A DNA stretch of 64,000 bases from an uncultured Sutterella sp. (GTDB lineage: Bacteria > Pseudomonadota > Gammaproteobacteria > Burkholderiales > Burkholderiaceae_F). The notes under the pieces were generated by a model. That model worked only from the letters and a program-made list of their open reading frames with translations, was not told where the DNA came from and ran no database searches. The stretch lies in contig CALESB010000002.1 of NCBI GenBank assembly GCA_937906995.1, forward strand, positions 1 to 64,000, in the 5' to 3' direction. The position numbers and the translations under genes were made by a program. Positions 38,550 through 46,765 of this stretch are shown one piece after another. How positions within the stretch are numbered: position 1 is the stretch's first letter; every line of letters starts with the position of its first letter.

Positions 38550-38760
38550 TTCCCGCTTGACCGCCAGTCTCGTTTGCCCGGTCTGTAAGGGTGCTTTAGT
38601 TTGGGATGAAGAAAAGTCTCAGTTTGCCTGCCCGCGTTGTGCGTTGGGCTTTAAAATGCAAAATGGTATCCCGAACATGATTCCTGAAGAAGCTCAAAAG
38701 CTCACGCCCGAAGAGTGTGAAGCCTACGCCAAGCGTTTAAGCCTCGTTCGTGAGGGCTAA
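38539..38760 (+). CDS. Trm112-family zinc-ribbon protein (YcaR/UPF0434)
   Basis: A 73-residue protein with four cysteines in CPVCKG and CPRCALG, the Trm112/UPF0434 pattern. Related proteins activate methyltransferases in eukaryotes; the bacterial role is not proven. It is conserved between lpxK and kdsB (ycaR in E. coli) and overlaps lpxK by 11 bases. Confidence 0.9.
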   Translation: MQLDSRLTASLVCPVCKGALVWDEEKSQFACPRCALGFKMQNGIPNMIPEEAQKLTPEECEAYAKRLSLVREG

Positions 38761-38762
38761 AA

Positions 38763-39530
38763 ATGACAACTTTTTACGCCATTATTCCGTCTCGTATGCA
38801 ATCGAGCCGTTTGCCTGAAAAGCCGCTTAAGGATATTGCAGGCAAGCCTATGGTCGTGCGTGTCGCTGAGCGCGCTCTCGAATCTGGTGCTAAAGATGTC
38901 GTCGTTGCAACAGACCACGAAGCCATTATGAAGGCTTGTGAGGCTCAAGGCATCAAAGCTGTAATGACGTCAGCCAAGCACCCAACAGGCACCGATCGTT
39001 TGGCCGAGACCGTCGAAAAAATGGGCTTACCTCCTGAAGCGATTGTTGTTAATGTTCAAGGCGACGAGCCTTTAATTCCGCCCCAAGTGATTGCTCAAGT
39101 GGCTCAATTATTAGAAGACCACCCCGAGTGCGATATGGCAACCGCTGCTCACCCGATCGATAGTTTGGAAGAGTTCATGAGTCCCAACGTCGTGAAGGTT
39201 GCGCTCGACAATAATGGTAATGCCATTACTTTTAGCCGTGCCCCCATTCCTTGGCCTCGAGATGCATTCAGAGCTGATCCGAACACGCTACCGGAAGGTT
39301 TAAATCCTTTACGCCATATTGGCCTTTATGCCTATCGAGTGAAATTCTTAAAGCAATACCCACAATGGGAGCAAGCCCCGATTGAACGTTGGGAAAGCTT
39401 GGAGCAATTGCGGGCCCTTTGGTATGGCATCAAGATTGCAGTAACGATATTGCCAGGAGCACTTCCTGCCGGTGTCGATACACCAGAGGATTTAGAGCGC
39501 GTCCGAGAGGCGTTTGCTAAACAAAACTAA
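38763..39530 (+). CDS. kdsB: 3-deoxy-manno-octulosonate cytidylyltransferase
   Basis: Activates Kdo to CMP-Kdo for LPS core synthesis. The 255-residue protein starts with the nucleotide-binding motif IPSRMQSSRLPEKPLKDIAG and includes VVVATDHEAI, VNVQGDEPLIPP and HIGLYAYRVKFL. It starts 2 bases after trm112. Length is normal. Confidence 0.96.
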   Translation: MTTFYAIIPSRMQSSRLPEKPLKDIAGKPMVVRVAERALESGAKDVVVATDHEAIMKACEAQGIKAVMTSAKHPTGTDRLAETVEKMGLPPEAIVVNVQGDEPLIPPQVIAQVAQLLEDHPECDMATAAHPIDSLEEFMSPNVVKVALDNNGNAITFSRAPIPWPRDAFRADPNTLPEGLNPLRHIGLYAYRVKFLKQYPQWEQAPIERWESLEQLRALWYGIKIAVTILPGALPAGVDTPEDLERVREAFAKQN

Positions 39531-39543
39531 TCCTTTTGGGTAC

Positions 39544-39570
39544 GGGCTTTTTAAAAAGCCCTTTCTTTTT
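39544..39570 (+). terminator. Terminator of the lpxK-kdsB operon
   Basis: A perfect 9-bp inverted repeat (GGGCTTTTT with AAAAAGCCC, 39544-39561) is followed by TTTCTTTTT. Confidence 0.75.
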
Positions 39571-39642
39571 GGTTTACAATAGCGTTGTAAGTAGTGTGGC
39601 TCAGATAAGAGAGCCAGTTGTTATTATTTTTTAGGAGTGTAG

Positions 39643-40299
<657 letters not shown>

Positions 40300-40322
40300 T
40301 CGTTAATCGCTTTACATCTGAC

Positions 40323-40348
40323 AAAACCCACCTTTCGCGGTGGGTTTT
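40323..40348 (+). terminator. Terminator of adk
   Basis: A perfect 10-bp stem (AAAACCCACC at 40323-40332 with GGTGGGTTTT at 40339-40348) lies 24 bases after the adk stop. Confidence 0.85.
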
Positions 40349-40402
40349 GGTTTGCCAATTAAAAATATTGTCCTGTAATAGAAGCTTTTTCAGTTTTTGC
40401 CT

Positions 40403-40560
40403 TTGACGGCGTGCCTTGTTGACATACTCACCCCTGCTAATGAACCAGGGGGATTCTTGGATCAAACAACGGATGCCGTCAATCGACGGTCTTACTCCAT
40501 CTCTCCGAAACGGATGATGCCCCACCCGTTGTTTGTTCATATTCTCTTAATGCTTCCACT
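40403..40560 (-). ncRNA. TnpB omega-RNA (reRNA) region
   Basis: In TnpB systems the guide RNA is made from the 3' end of tnpB and the right end of the element, and the guide is the sequence just outside. Here this would be the minus strand from about 40560 to 40419, with the right-end hairpin at 40428-40452 and a guide of about 16 bases at 40403-40418. The boundaries are inferred from known relatives. Confidence 0.55.
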
Positions 40561-41676
40561 AAAATATTGGTCGCAGCATTAAGGTCTCTATCGTGCTCTG
40601 TTCCGCACTGAGGACACTGCCAAGTACGCACGCTCAAGTCTTTCGTTCCTTCATATTGACACCTACAAGCCGAACACAGTTGACTTGATGGGTACCAAGG
40701 GTTGATATGAACAACTTGCGAGCCTACCTTTTTGGCTTTGTACTCTAAGCATTTCACAAAATCCGAAAATCCATAGTCGGAAACCTTTCGCCCCCAAAGC
40801 CTTTGCATCGCTTTGAGGTTTAAGGTTTCTAAGCCAATGAAAGCGTATTGCCCTACCAATTGATGAGCCAACTGCCAGTGCCAAGCATTTCGCTGATTGG
40901 CGATACTGCGATGCAGACGCGCCAAATCCCTTTTTGCTCGATACCAGTTGTTGGACCCTTCAACCTTACGAGACAGCGCTTTATTGGCTTTCTTGACCTT
41001 TCTGATATTTAGCTTGAAAAACTCTGGCGATTCGATGGTTTGTCCATTTGATGCGGTGAGATAGGTTTTTAAACCAAAGTCTAACCCAACTGAATGACCC
41101 AGTCGTGGCAAGACTTGATTCTCAACTTCTTCAACGGCAAAACAAACCCATAGATCGCCTAAAGCATCCCGCTTAATAGTGACTGTCTTGATTTTCCCTT
41201 GGATTTCACGGGATTGGTGATACTTGTACTTTTGACCTCGGATGATGAGCTCGTTGCCTTCAAGCACTTTATAGCCTGCTTGCTTTAAGGTAAAAGACTT
41301 GAACTTCCTTACCTTTTTAAACTTCGGGAAGCCGCATCTTTCGCCTTTCTTGCGACCTTCAAAAAATCGTTTGTAACTCTTAAAGAGTCGTTCAACAGTT
41401 TCTTGAAGTGCCTGAGCATCAAGCTCTTTCATGTAGGCAAACGGTTTGCGTTTCTTGAGATGCGTTAAGTGCTTTTTGACTGCGTATTCGGAAAGAGACT
41501 TCCCGAACATCCGATAGTACCTTTTTGTCAAAGCCAAACAGTGATTCCACGCTAAAGCGGCTGCATTGATTTGTCGATGCAACTTCTTATTGCGCTTGGC
41601 ACGATAGAGCTTAAACTTATAGGTCTTCATAATAGATCATTATGTGATACGTTAGTATCGCATAGATTTACTTTAT
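40419..41676 (-). mobile_element. TnpB-only IS200/IS605-type element (IS1341-like)
   Basis: The element contains tnpB and no Y1 transposase. Its right end, read on the minus strand, carries the typical hairpin CCCCTGGTTCATTAGCAGGGG followed by TATGTCAA and ends at about 40419. The left end is near 41676, where TTTCAA precedes ATAAAG; inside it is a hairpin (GATAC/GTATC, about 41646-41660). An AAGTCCCGTAGGGACTT palindrome lies just outside (41680-41697). End positions are estimates. Confidence 0.7.
40479..41630 (-). CDS. tnpB: RNA-guided endonuclease TnpB
   Basis: A 383-residue RuvC-type nuclease, ancestor class of Cas12, that cuts DNA at sites matching the element's own guide RNA. The N-terminal WED/REC part (MKTYKFKLYRAKRNKK) is followed by RuvC-I VGLDFGLKTYLT (Asp184), RuvC-II FIGLETLNLKAM (Glu268), a four-cysteine zinc finger (CSACRC and CPQCGTE, 319-342) and RuvC-III DRDLNAATNI (about 347-353). 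All three acidic residues are present, so it should be active. It is convergent with adk; no tnpA is nearby. Confidence 0.93.
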   Translation of the reverse strand: MKTYKFKLYRAKRNKKLHRQINAAALAWNHCLALTKRYYRMFGKSLSEYAVKKHLTHLKKRKPFAYMKELDAQALQETVERLFKSYKRFFEGRKKGERCGFPKFKKVRKFKSFTLKQAGYKVLEGNELIIRGQKYKYHQSREIQGKIKTVTIKRDALGDLWVCFAVEEVENQVLPRLGHSVGLDFGLKTYLTASNGQTIESPEFFKLNIRKVKKANKALSRKVEGSNNWYRAKRDLARLHRSIANQRNAWHWQLAHQLVGQYAFIGLETLNLKAMQRLWGRKVSDYGFSDFVKCLEYKAKKVGSQVVHINPWYPSSQLCSACRCQYEGTKDLSVRTWQCPQCGTEHDRDLNAATNILVEALREYEQTTGGASSVSERWSKTVD

Positions 41677-41821
41677 TTGAAAGTCCCTACGGGACTTGGC
41701 CTTATATCCACACTATCATGAAAAAGCACTCTATTAACCAAACGCGGAGCAATTTTTATGCCCAAGATTGCAGAAAGATATTCTCTAAAAGAATTTTTCC
41801 GAAACTAGCCATCAGTCACTC

Positions 41822-41856
41822 AAGAAAAAAGCACAAAAGCCAAAACCTTTGTGCCC
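41822..41856 (-). terminator. Terminator of yjdM
   Basis: A 7-bp stem (GCACAAA at 41831-41837 with TTTGTGC at 41848-41854) is followed by TTTTTTCTT on the minus strand. Confidence 0.75.
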
Positions 41857-41883
41857 TTTTATTGAAAAGCGATCTCGCTGAAA

Positions 41884-42225
41884 TTAAAGCTTTTTGACAA
41901 ACTCAGACTTTAACTTCATGGCGCCAAAACCATCGATCTTGCAATCAATATTGTGATCACCTTCACAAAGGCGAATGTTCTTAACCTTAGTGCCAATCTT
42001 AAGCATCGAAGAAGCGCCCTTGACCTTTAAGCTCTTGATGATTGTCACACTGTCACCATCAGCCAAAAGCGTACCATTAGCATCTTTGACGATCAATTGA
42101 TCATCATCGCTAGTTGCAACTTCAGCATCATTCCATTCATGTGCGCATTCAGGGCAGATGTACATGCCGTTGTCTTCGTAGGTATATTCAGAGCCGCACT
42201 TCGGGCAAGGAGGCAAATTTTCCAT
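41884..42225 (-). CDS. yjdM: YjdM/PhnA zinc-ribbon protein
   Basis: A 113-residue protein with an N-terminal zinc ribbon ([14 protein letters not shown]...[10 protein letters not shown]) and a C-terminal PhnA domain ([39 protein letters not shown] by its key part GDHNIDC). It was named for a phosphonate locus of E. coli, but the real function is not known. It stands alone. Confidence 0.93.
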   Translation of the reverse strand: MENLPPCPKCGSEYTYEDNGMYICPECAHEWNDAEVATSDDDQLIVKDANGTLLADGDSVTIIKSLKVKGASSMLKIGTKVKNIRLCEGDHNIDCKIDGFGAMKLKSEFVKKL

Positions 42226-42497
42226 TTCGTCAGATTGACCGTAAAAAGGTTAAAGAAAAACCGCCTCAAGTTTCAACGGCGGCTAAAAGATGTTTGAATT
42301 TTATCAAATCCAATCTAATCCTGTTGCTAACTTACGAAAAAATATAACTTTTTTCAATAAAAAATCCCATTACGACGAGGACATAGTCGAGGAAAATGAA
42401 TTGTCGAAAGGATTCTTCACCTCTTGAAAAGCAGTCCCCTCCTCAAGAGATAAAAAACTTTAATTAGAATTTATTTGACTTTCACTGAAAAAGATAA
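42226..42497. other. Intergenic region of the accessory islet
   Basis: About 270 AT-rich bases between yjdM and the HTH gene. I see no ORF, repeat or RNA gene. Confidence 0.5.
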
Positions 42498-42516
42498 CCC
42501 ACCAAAAAGTGGTGGG
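42498..42516 (-). terminator. Hairpin after the HTH gene
   Basis: A 7-bp stem (CCCACCA at 42498-42504 with TGGTGGG at 42510-42516) directly follows the stop codon. T residues after it on the minus strand are few. Confidence 0.5.
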
Positions 42517-42879
42517 CTAGTGCTTGGTCGCGGATAATTGACGTTTTTGATTTGCTTCGTCTATCCATCGCTTAACGGTTCGCTTTGAAACGTCATAACG
42601 CTTAGCTAACTCCGTTATGGATGGCTTATTTTCAAAGTAGTCATTTAGAACCTTTTGTCGAAATTGATCGTTGTAACGCTTAACAAAAGGTTGTCCCAAA
42701 GTTTCTGGATCATAGGCTCCAAACTTATAAAGTGCATACCATTCTCGCACCGTATAGATTGAAAGATCTAGGACTTGAGCGCAAGTTCGATAACCATGCC
42801 CCAACTCAAAAATTTTAAAAGCGACTTTCTTCAAATAATCGGGTTGGAGGTTATCAGTAGTAGAAACTACATCCGACAT
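42517..42879 (-). CDS. Orphan double helix-turn-helix protein (transposase OrfA-like)
   Basis: A 120-residue protein with two HTH modules: residues about 15-60 (GYRTCAQVLDLSIYTVREW) and about 75-115 (SITELAKRYDVSKRTVKRWI). This resembles the OrfA DNA-binding subunit of IS3-type transposases, but no OrfB (DDE) gene follows, so it is either a relic or a domesticated regulator. GGAG lies 6 bases before the ATG at 42879; an upstream ATG at 42924 is less likely. It lies next to a broken porin. Confidence 0.65.
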   Translation of the reverse strand: MSDVVSTTDNLQPDYLKKVAFKIFELGHGYRTCAQVLDLSIYTVREWYALYKFGAYDPETLGQPFVKRYNDQFRQKVLNDYFENKPSITELAKRYDVSKRTVKRWIDEANQKRQLSATKH

Positions 42880-42983
42880 AACAACTCCACCACATTTGAA
42901 AACAGGCGCAGAGAACGTCTCCACTGAGCATGAGTTTCTATCTAAGATTTAGCAGAAGGTAGTAGGAAACTGCTAGACATTAG

Positions 42984-44030
42984 ATTAGAAGTAGTGGGCT
43001 AAACCTGCCATTGCCTTGACAACTTCAGATTCATACTTAGCACCAACTTACTCGACCTTGGCTTCAAGTTCTAACTTTTCATAGCCTAAGCCAGCATAAA
43101 CCTTCGTACGCTTGCTAAGTGGGTATTGATAGTATGCAGCAACATCATAGCCCTTATATTCAAACGTGCTAGCATCATCTTCACCATCGCCATATCCGAT
43201 TCCCATCGTGAAGGTACCACCCATAGCAGGAATATCAGCACCAATGCCAACACCATAACCCTTAAGTTCATCAAAAGTTACTTCAAAGTCCGTGTCGTAT
43301 GCATCATTGAAATCTGTAACAAGTCCATCAACAGCGTTAGTGAAGGCACCAACCTTGTTTGCGTTCTTGTAGTATTGTCCACCTAACTTAACCTTTGCAA
43401 CACCGAAATCGTAGCTGGTACCAAGATTCAATGTGAGCTCATTTTCAACATCAAAGGCATCTTCGCCGTCAGAAGAGGCTTCATTGTTGTAGGTAACGAC
43501 CATACCAGCACCAAAAGCACCATTATGGTAGTTCACACCCAAAGCTGCCGGACGATCATTTTTGGAAGTATTTTCCGTATCATCGTTACCGCCGAAAGCA
43601 TATTCAGCGTAAACCTTAAAACCTGCAAATTCAGGAGAAACATATGCAACACGGTTATCGGCGCGGCTATGGCCAACCATCAAACCCGTGCCAAGTGCAA
43701 CACCGTTACCCGTGCCCAAAGCCATGTAGTCAGAAGCCCTGAAACCCGTGGGGCCACCATCAGACCACATAGAGTTGAAACGACCAGCATAAACCGTACC
43801 GAAATCCGTCTTCACATGGAGAGAGGATTCTCGATCAAAGCCACCAGCGCCAACACCGGTATCACCCTTGAAACCCTTTTCTAAAGTAAAACCAACGACC
43901 AAACCTTCAGAAATTTGTTCAGAACCCTTAATACCAACACGAGAAGCCGTCAAAGAACCGGATTCCATTGACCATTCGTTACCATCAGCAGAGAATTTTG
44001 CTTCACCAATCGGAGCACATCCATATGATT
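42984..44030 (-). pseudogene. Porin pseudogene (Burkholderiales general porin), truncated and with an internal stop
   Basis: The frame from about 44030 to 42984 encodes a general diffusion porin: MESGSLTASRVGIKGSEQIS, strands such as FKVYAEYAFGG and TKVYAGLGYEKLE. Two lesions are visible. The signal peptide and first strand are missing; upstream of EAKFSADGNEWSMESG the frame meets a stop at 44025-44027 or near it. A TAA at 43048-43050 interrupts the last strand, and the same frame continues VGAKYESEVVKAMAGLAHYF to a stop at 42984, giving the proper porin C-terminus ending in Phe. A single base change explains the TAA. Confidence 0.85.
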
Positions 44031-44040
44031 TTTGATAGGG

Positions 44041-44412
44041 CTCTTAAGAAAATTTGTCTTTATCTTTTTCGATAATTGGAACAAACTTATAAAGAGCAAA
44101 GAATTTATGACTGTTGTTACAAATGTCCTTATTAAATGCTGTTCTTGATTGTGACTTATTAACTTTCAACTATATTCTGTGACATTGCCTTGAGGAATCC
44201 AAATACTTCTCTGCCTCATTGAGAAGGTTGCTCTTTGTGGTCTATCCAATCACGGTCCCAATATTTAAAGCAAAATCACTCTACAACTACGAATCATTCA
44301 AGCCCAACTACAATACTTTTTACAAACAGAAAATAACCATTGCTCTGTTTGATATTTGCTCAAAACAAAAATCTGAGAAAATATTCTTGGTTCATAATCA
44401 AGTGAGAAACTG
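44041..44412. other. AT-rich region upstream of the alginate-lyase-like gene
   Basis: About 370 bases replace the expected 5' end and promoter of the porin. No gene, repeat or clear promoter is recognised. A 64-codon frame at 44219-44413 has no features of a real protein. Confidence 0.5.
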
Positions 44413-45624
44413 ATGCTGAAAAGATGGGGACTTCTGCTAGTCGTGTTTGGCTTAATGAGCGGGAGCACAAATGCTTCTACATTACTGCTGCTTGATAAGG
44501 ATAACTTAGATCAAATTAAGGTAAAAATTGACAGGCAAGACCTTTTTGTCATGCCTGCTTACCAAACACTTATTTCTAAAGCAGAAAAAGCACTCTCAAT
44601 GGGTCGCCTCTCGGTTGTCGACAAAAGTCTAACACCCCCAAGTCAAGATAAACATGACTATATGAGTTTAGGACCCTATTTTTGGCCCAATCCAAAAACA
44701 AAAGATGGATATCCTTACATTCGTCGTGATGGAAAAGTGAATCCCAATGCACTCATTGACTCCGACTCCCCTCGTCTAGTCAGACTAGCCAATGCTCTCG
44801 AGACTTTAGCATTAGCGTATTACTACACAAACAACACTAAGTATGCTCAACGTGCCGTTGAAATGATCCAAATTTGGTTTATTAACGATACGACAAAAAT
44901 GAATCCTCATTTAAAGTACGCCCAAGGTATACCTGGGACGGTACCTGGACGAGCATTAGGCATCTTGGATGGAAGACATTTTGTGAGAATCCTTGACAGC
45001 ATTACGCTGATTGAAAACTCCAACTTATTGAGTTCTAAGGATTTAGAAGTAATCAAACAATGGGTAAAGGATTATCAGAACTGGCTTTTAAATGGCGAAT
45101 ACGCCTACGATGAAAGCCATCGCCCCAATAACCATGGAACCTTTTATGACTATCAAGTCGTTGGTTACGCTTTGTATTTAGAGCAACCGAAAAAGGCTAA
45201 AGAACTTCTAACAAATGCACAATACATCAGACTCGGTTCACACATTGGTTCAAAAGGACAAAACTTTCATGAACTTGAAAGAACACGGCCATTACACTAC
45301 AGCTTATTTGATCTAGAAGCAATGATAGGTTTGGCCTTATATAGCGATCACTACGATGACGTTAACTTCTGGACATTCACGATTAATCAAACTAGCCTCA
45401 AAAAGGCAATCGACTATGTTGTCAAATACAAAAATAACCGTGATATGTGGCTAGTGGAAAATGAAAATGTGAACTTCATGGATTTAACGCCGACTTTGCT
45501 AGTTGCTGCTCAAAAGTACCAAACAGATGAGTACAACAAAGAAATTTTGAAATTATGGCGTTCAAAGCAAGATGATATTAGCTTTATAAAATGGAATATC
45601 GATCTTAAACTCTCGCAAGAATAG
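44413..45624 (+). CDS. Exported alginate-lyase-like polysaccharide lyase
   Basis: A 403-residue protein with a signal peptide (LLLVVFGLMSGSTNA, about 7-22) and an (alpha/alpha) toroid of the alginate lyase superfamily. Characteristic segments are YMSLGPYFWPNP (about 85), DGYPYIRRDGKVNP, and the catalytic RPNNHGTFYDYQ (about 240-250, Asn-Asn-His and Tyr). Such enzymes cleave uronic-acid-containing polysaccharides; the substrate is unknown. The gene is AT-richer than its neighbours and lies between a broken porin and nrdB, which suggests transfer. No SusCD or other carbohydrate genes are near. Confidence 0.82.
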   Translation: MLKRWGLLLVVFGLMSGSTNASTLLLLDKDNLDQIKVKIDRQDLFVMPAYQTLISKAEKALSMGRLSVVDKSLTPPSQDKHDYMSLGPYFWPNPKTKDGYPYIRRDGKVNPNALIDSDSPRLVRLANALETLALAYYYTNNTKYAQRAVEMIQIWFINDTTKMNPHLKYAQGIPGTVPGRALGILDGRHFVRILDSITLIENSNLLSSKDLEVIKQWVKDYQNWLLNGEYAYDESHRPNNHGTFYDYQVVGYALYLEQPKKAKELLTNAQYIRLGSHIGSKGQNFHELERTRPLHYSLFDLEAMIGLALYSDHYDDVNFWTFTINQTSLKKAIDYVVKYKNNRDMWLVENENVNFMDLTPTLLVAAQKYQTDEYNKEILKLWRSKQDDISFIKWNIDLKLSQE

Positions 45625-45635
45625 ATAATAGACAC

Positions 45636-45674
45636 TTTACTCGGATTTATTTGACTAAAACAAATCCGAGTAAA
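45636..45674. terminator. Bidirectional terminator
   Basis: A perfect 13-bp stem (TTTACTCGGATTT at 45636-45648 with AAATCCGAGTAAA at 45662-45674) lies between the lyase gene and convergent nrdB. Confidence 0.8.
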
Positions 45675-45751
45675 ACTATCTTATTTGTACGTTATGCCTC
45701 CAAATCTTTGGCTTCAACACCTATTATCGTTCCACGATACAAGACGACTTT

Positions 45752-46762
45752 TTATTCCTTAGACGGCGTCAGCGCAAAATCTTCACCGGCCTTACCCCAC
45801 ACATCACTCCACTGACCCGAGAGAGCCCCCTTAGCATAGTCCACCACACGATTTTCAAAGAAATTGGTGTGCGTGACGCCTAACATCGCATCTACCCACG
45901 GCAGGGGATTGTGTTTAACACCAAAAATCCCCTTCATCCCCATGGCAATCAATCGACGATCCGCAATATAACGAATATAAGCTTTGACTTCGTCTTGCGT
46001 GAGCTTTTGCATTTCATTGACGCCAAAAGCCAATTCAATGAAACGATCTTCTAATTCCACCATCTTTTCGGCTATGGTATAGATCGTACGCTTGAGGTCA
46101 TCGTTCCACATTTCTGGGTTTTGCGTAATGTATTCACGGAACAACTTAATCATCGATTCCGTATGCAACGTTTCGTCATTAATTGACCAAGCAATGATCT
46201 GCCCCATGCCACGCATTGTGCCATTGCGGGTAAAGTTCAAAAGCATGACAAAACTGGAAAAGAGTTGCATGCCTTCGGTAAAGGCAGAAAATGCCGCCAT
46301 CTTCGCTGCCAAATTACCATCCTCATCTTCACGAAGCCCATGGAAATAATCATGCTTATCCGCCATGGCTTCGTACTCTAAGAATTCGTTATAAATGGCT
46401 TCTGGCATCCCTAACGTTTCAATCAGGTGAGAGTAGGCTGCAACGTGCACGGCTTCTCGAGCCGCAAAGCTTGAGAGCATCATGCGAATTTCCGGTTGTG
46501 GAAATGCCGGCAAATACGTATGCACATAAGCTGAACTCACATCGATATCACCTTGCGTGAAAAAGCGAAACACTTTCGTTAAAAAGTCTCGTTCAGCTTC
46601 GGTTAAACGCATACGCCAGTCTTTAACGTCTTCAACCATCGGCACTTCAGTCCACAACCAATGCATCTGCTCGGATTGCATGAAGGCATCATAGGCCCAC
46701 GGATAAACAAAGGGCTTATAGTAGTCACGACTTTGCGTCAAAAGGGTCTTTTTATTACTCAT
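45752..46762 (-). CDS. nrdB: Ribonucleoside-diphosphate reductase beta subunit (class Ia)
   Basis: Radical-generating subunit, 336 residues. The di-iron ligands are in the helices around DVSSAYVHTYLPAFPQPEIR, SFAAREAVHVAAYSHLIE (Glu, His) and NDETLHTESMIKLF (Glu, His). The gene starts 3 bases after nrdA, so the two are co-translated. It supplies the tyrosyl radical for dNTP synthesis. Confidence 0.95.
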   Translation of the reverse strand: MSNKKTLLTQSRDYYKPFVYPWAYDAFMQSEQMHWLWTEVPMVEDVKDWRMRLTEAERDFLTKVFRFFTQGDIDVSSAYVHTYLPAFPQPEIRMMLSSFAAREAVHVAAYSHLIETLGMPEAIYNEFLEYEAMADKHDYFHGLREDEDGNLAAKMAAFSAFTEGMQLFSSFVMLLNFTRNGTMRGMGQIIAWSINDETLHTESMIKLFREYITQNPEMWNDDLKRTIYTIAEKMVELEDRFIELAFGVNEMQKLTQDEVKAYIRYIADRRLIAMGMKGIFGVKHNPLPWVDAMLGVTHTNFFENRVVDYAKGALSGQWSDVWGKAGEDFALTPSKE

Positions 46763-46765
46763 TTT

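Noticed and set aside
41718..41897. Small plus-strand frame between tnpB and yjdM
   Set aside because: It crosses the yjdM terminator and its end, and has no supporting features.
44219..44413. 64-codon frame upstream of the alginate-lyase-like gene
   Set aside because: Biased, AT-driven composition with no ribosome-binding site or motif; probably chance.
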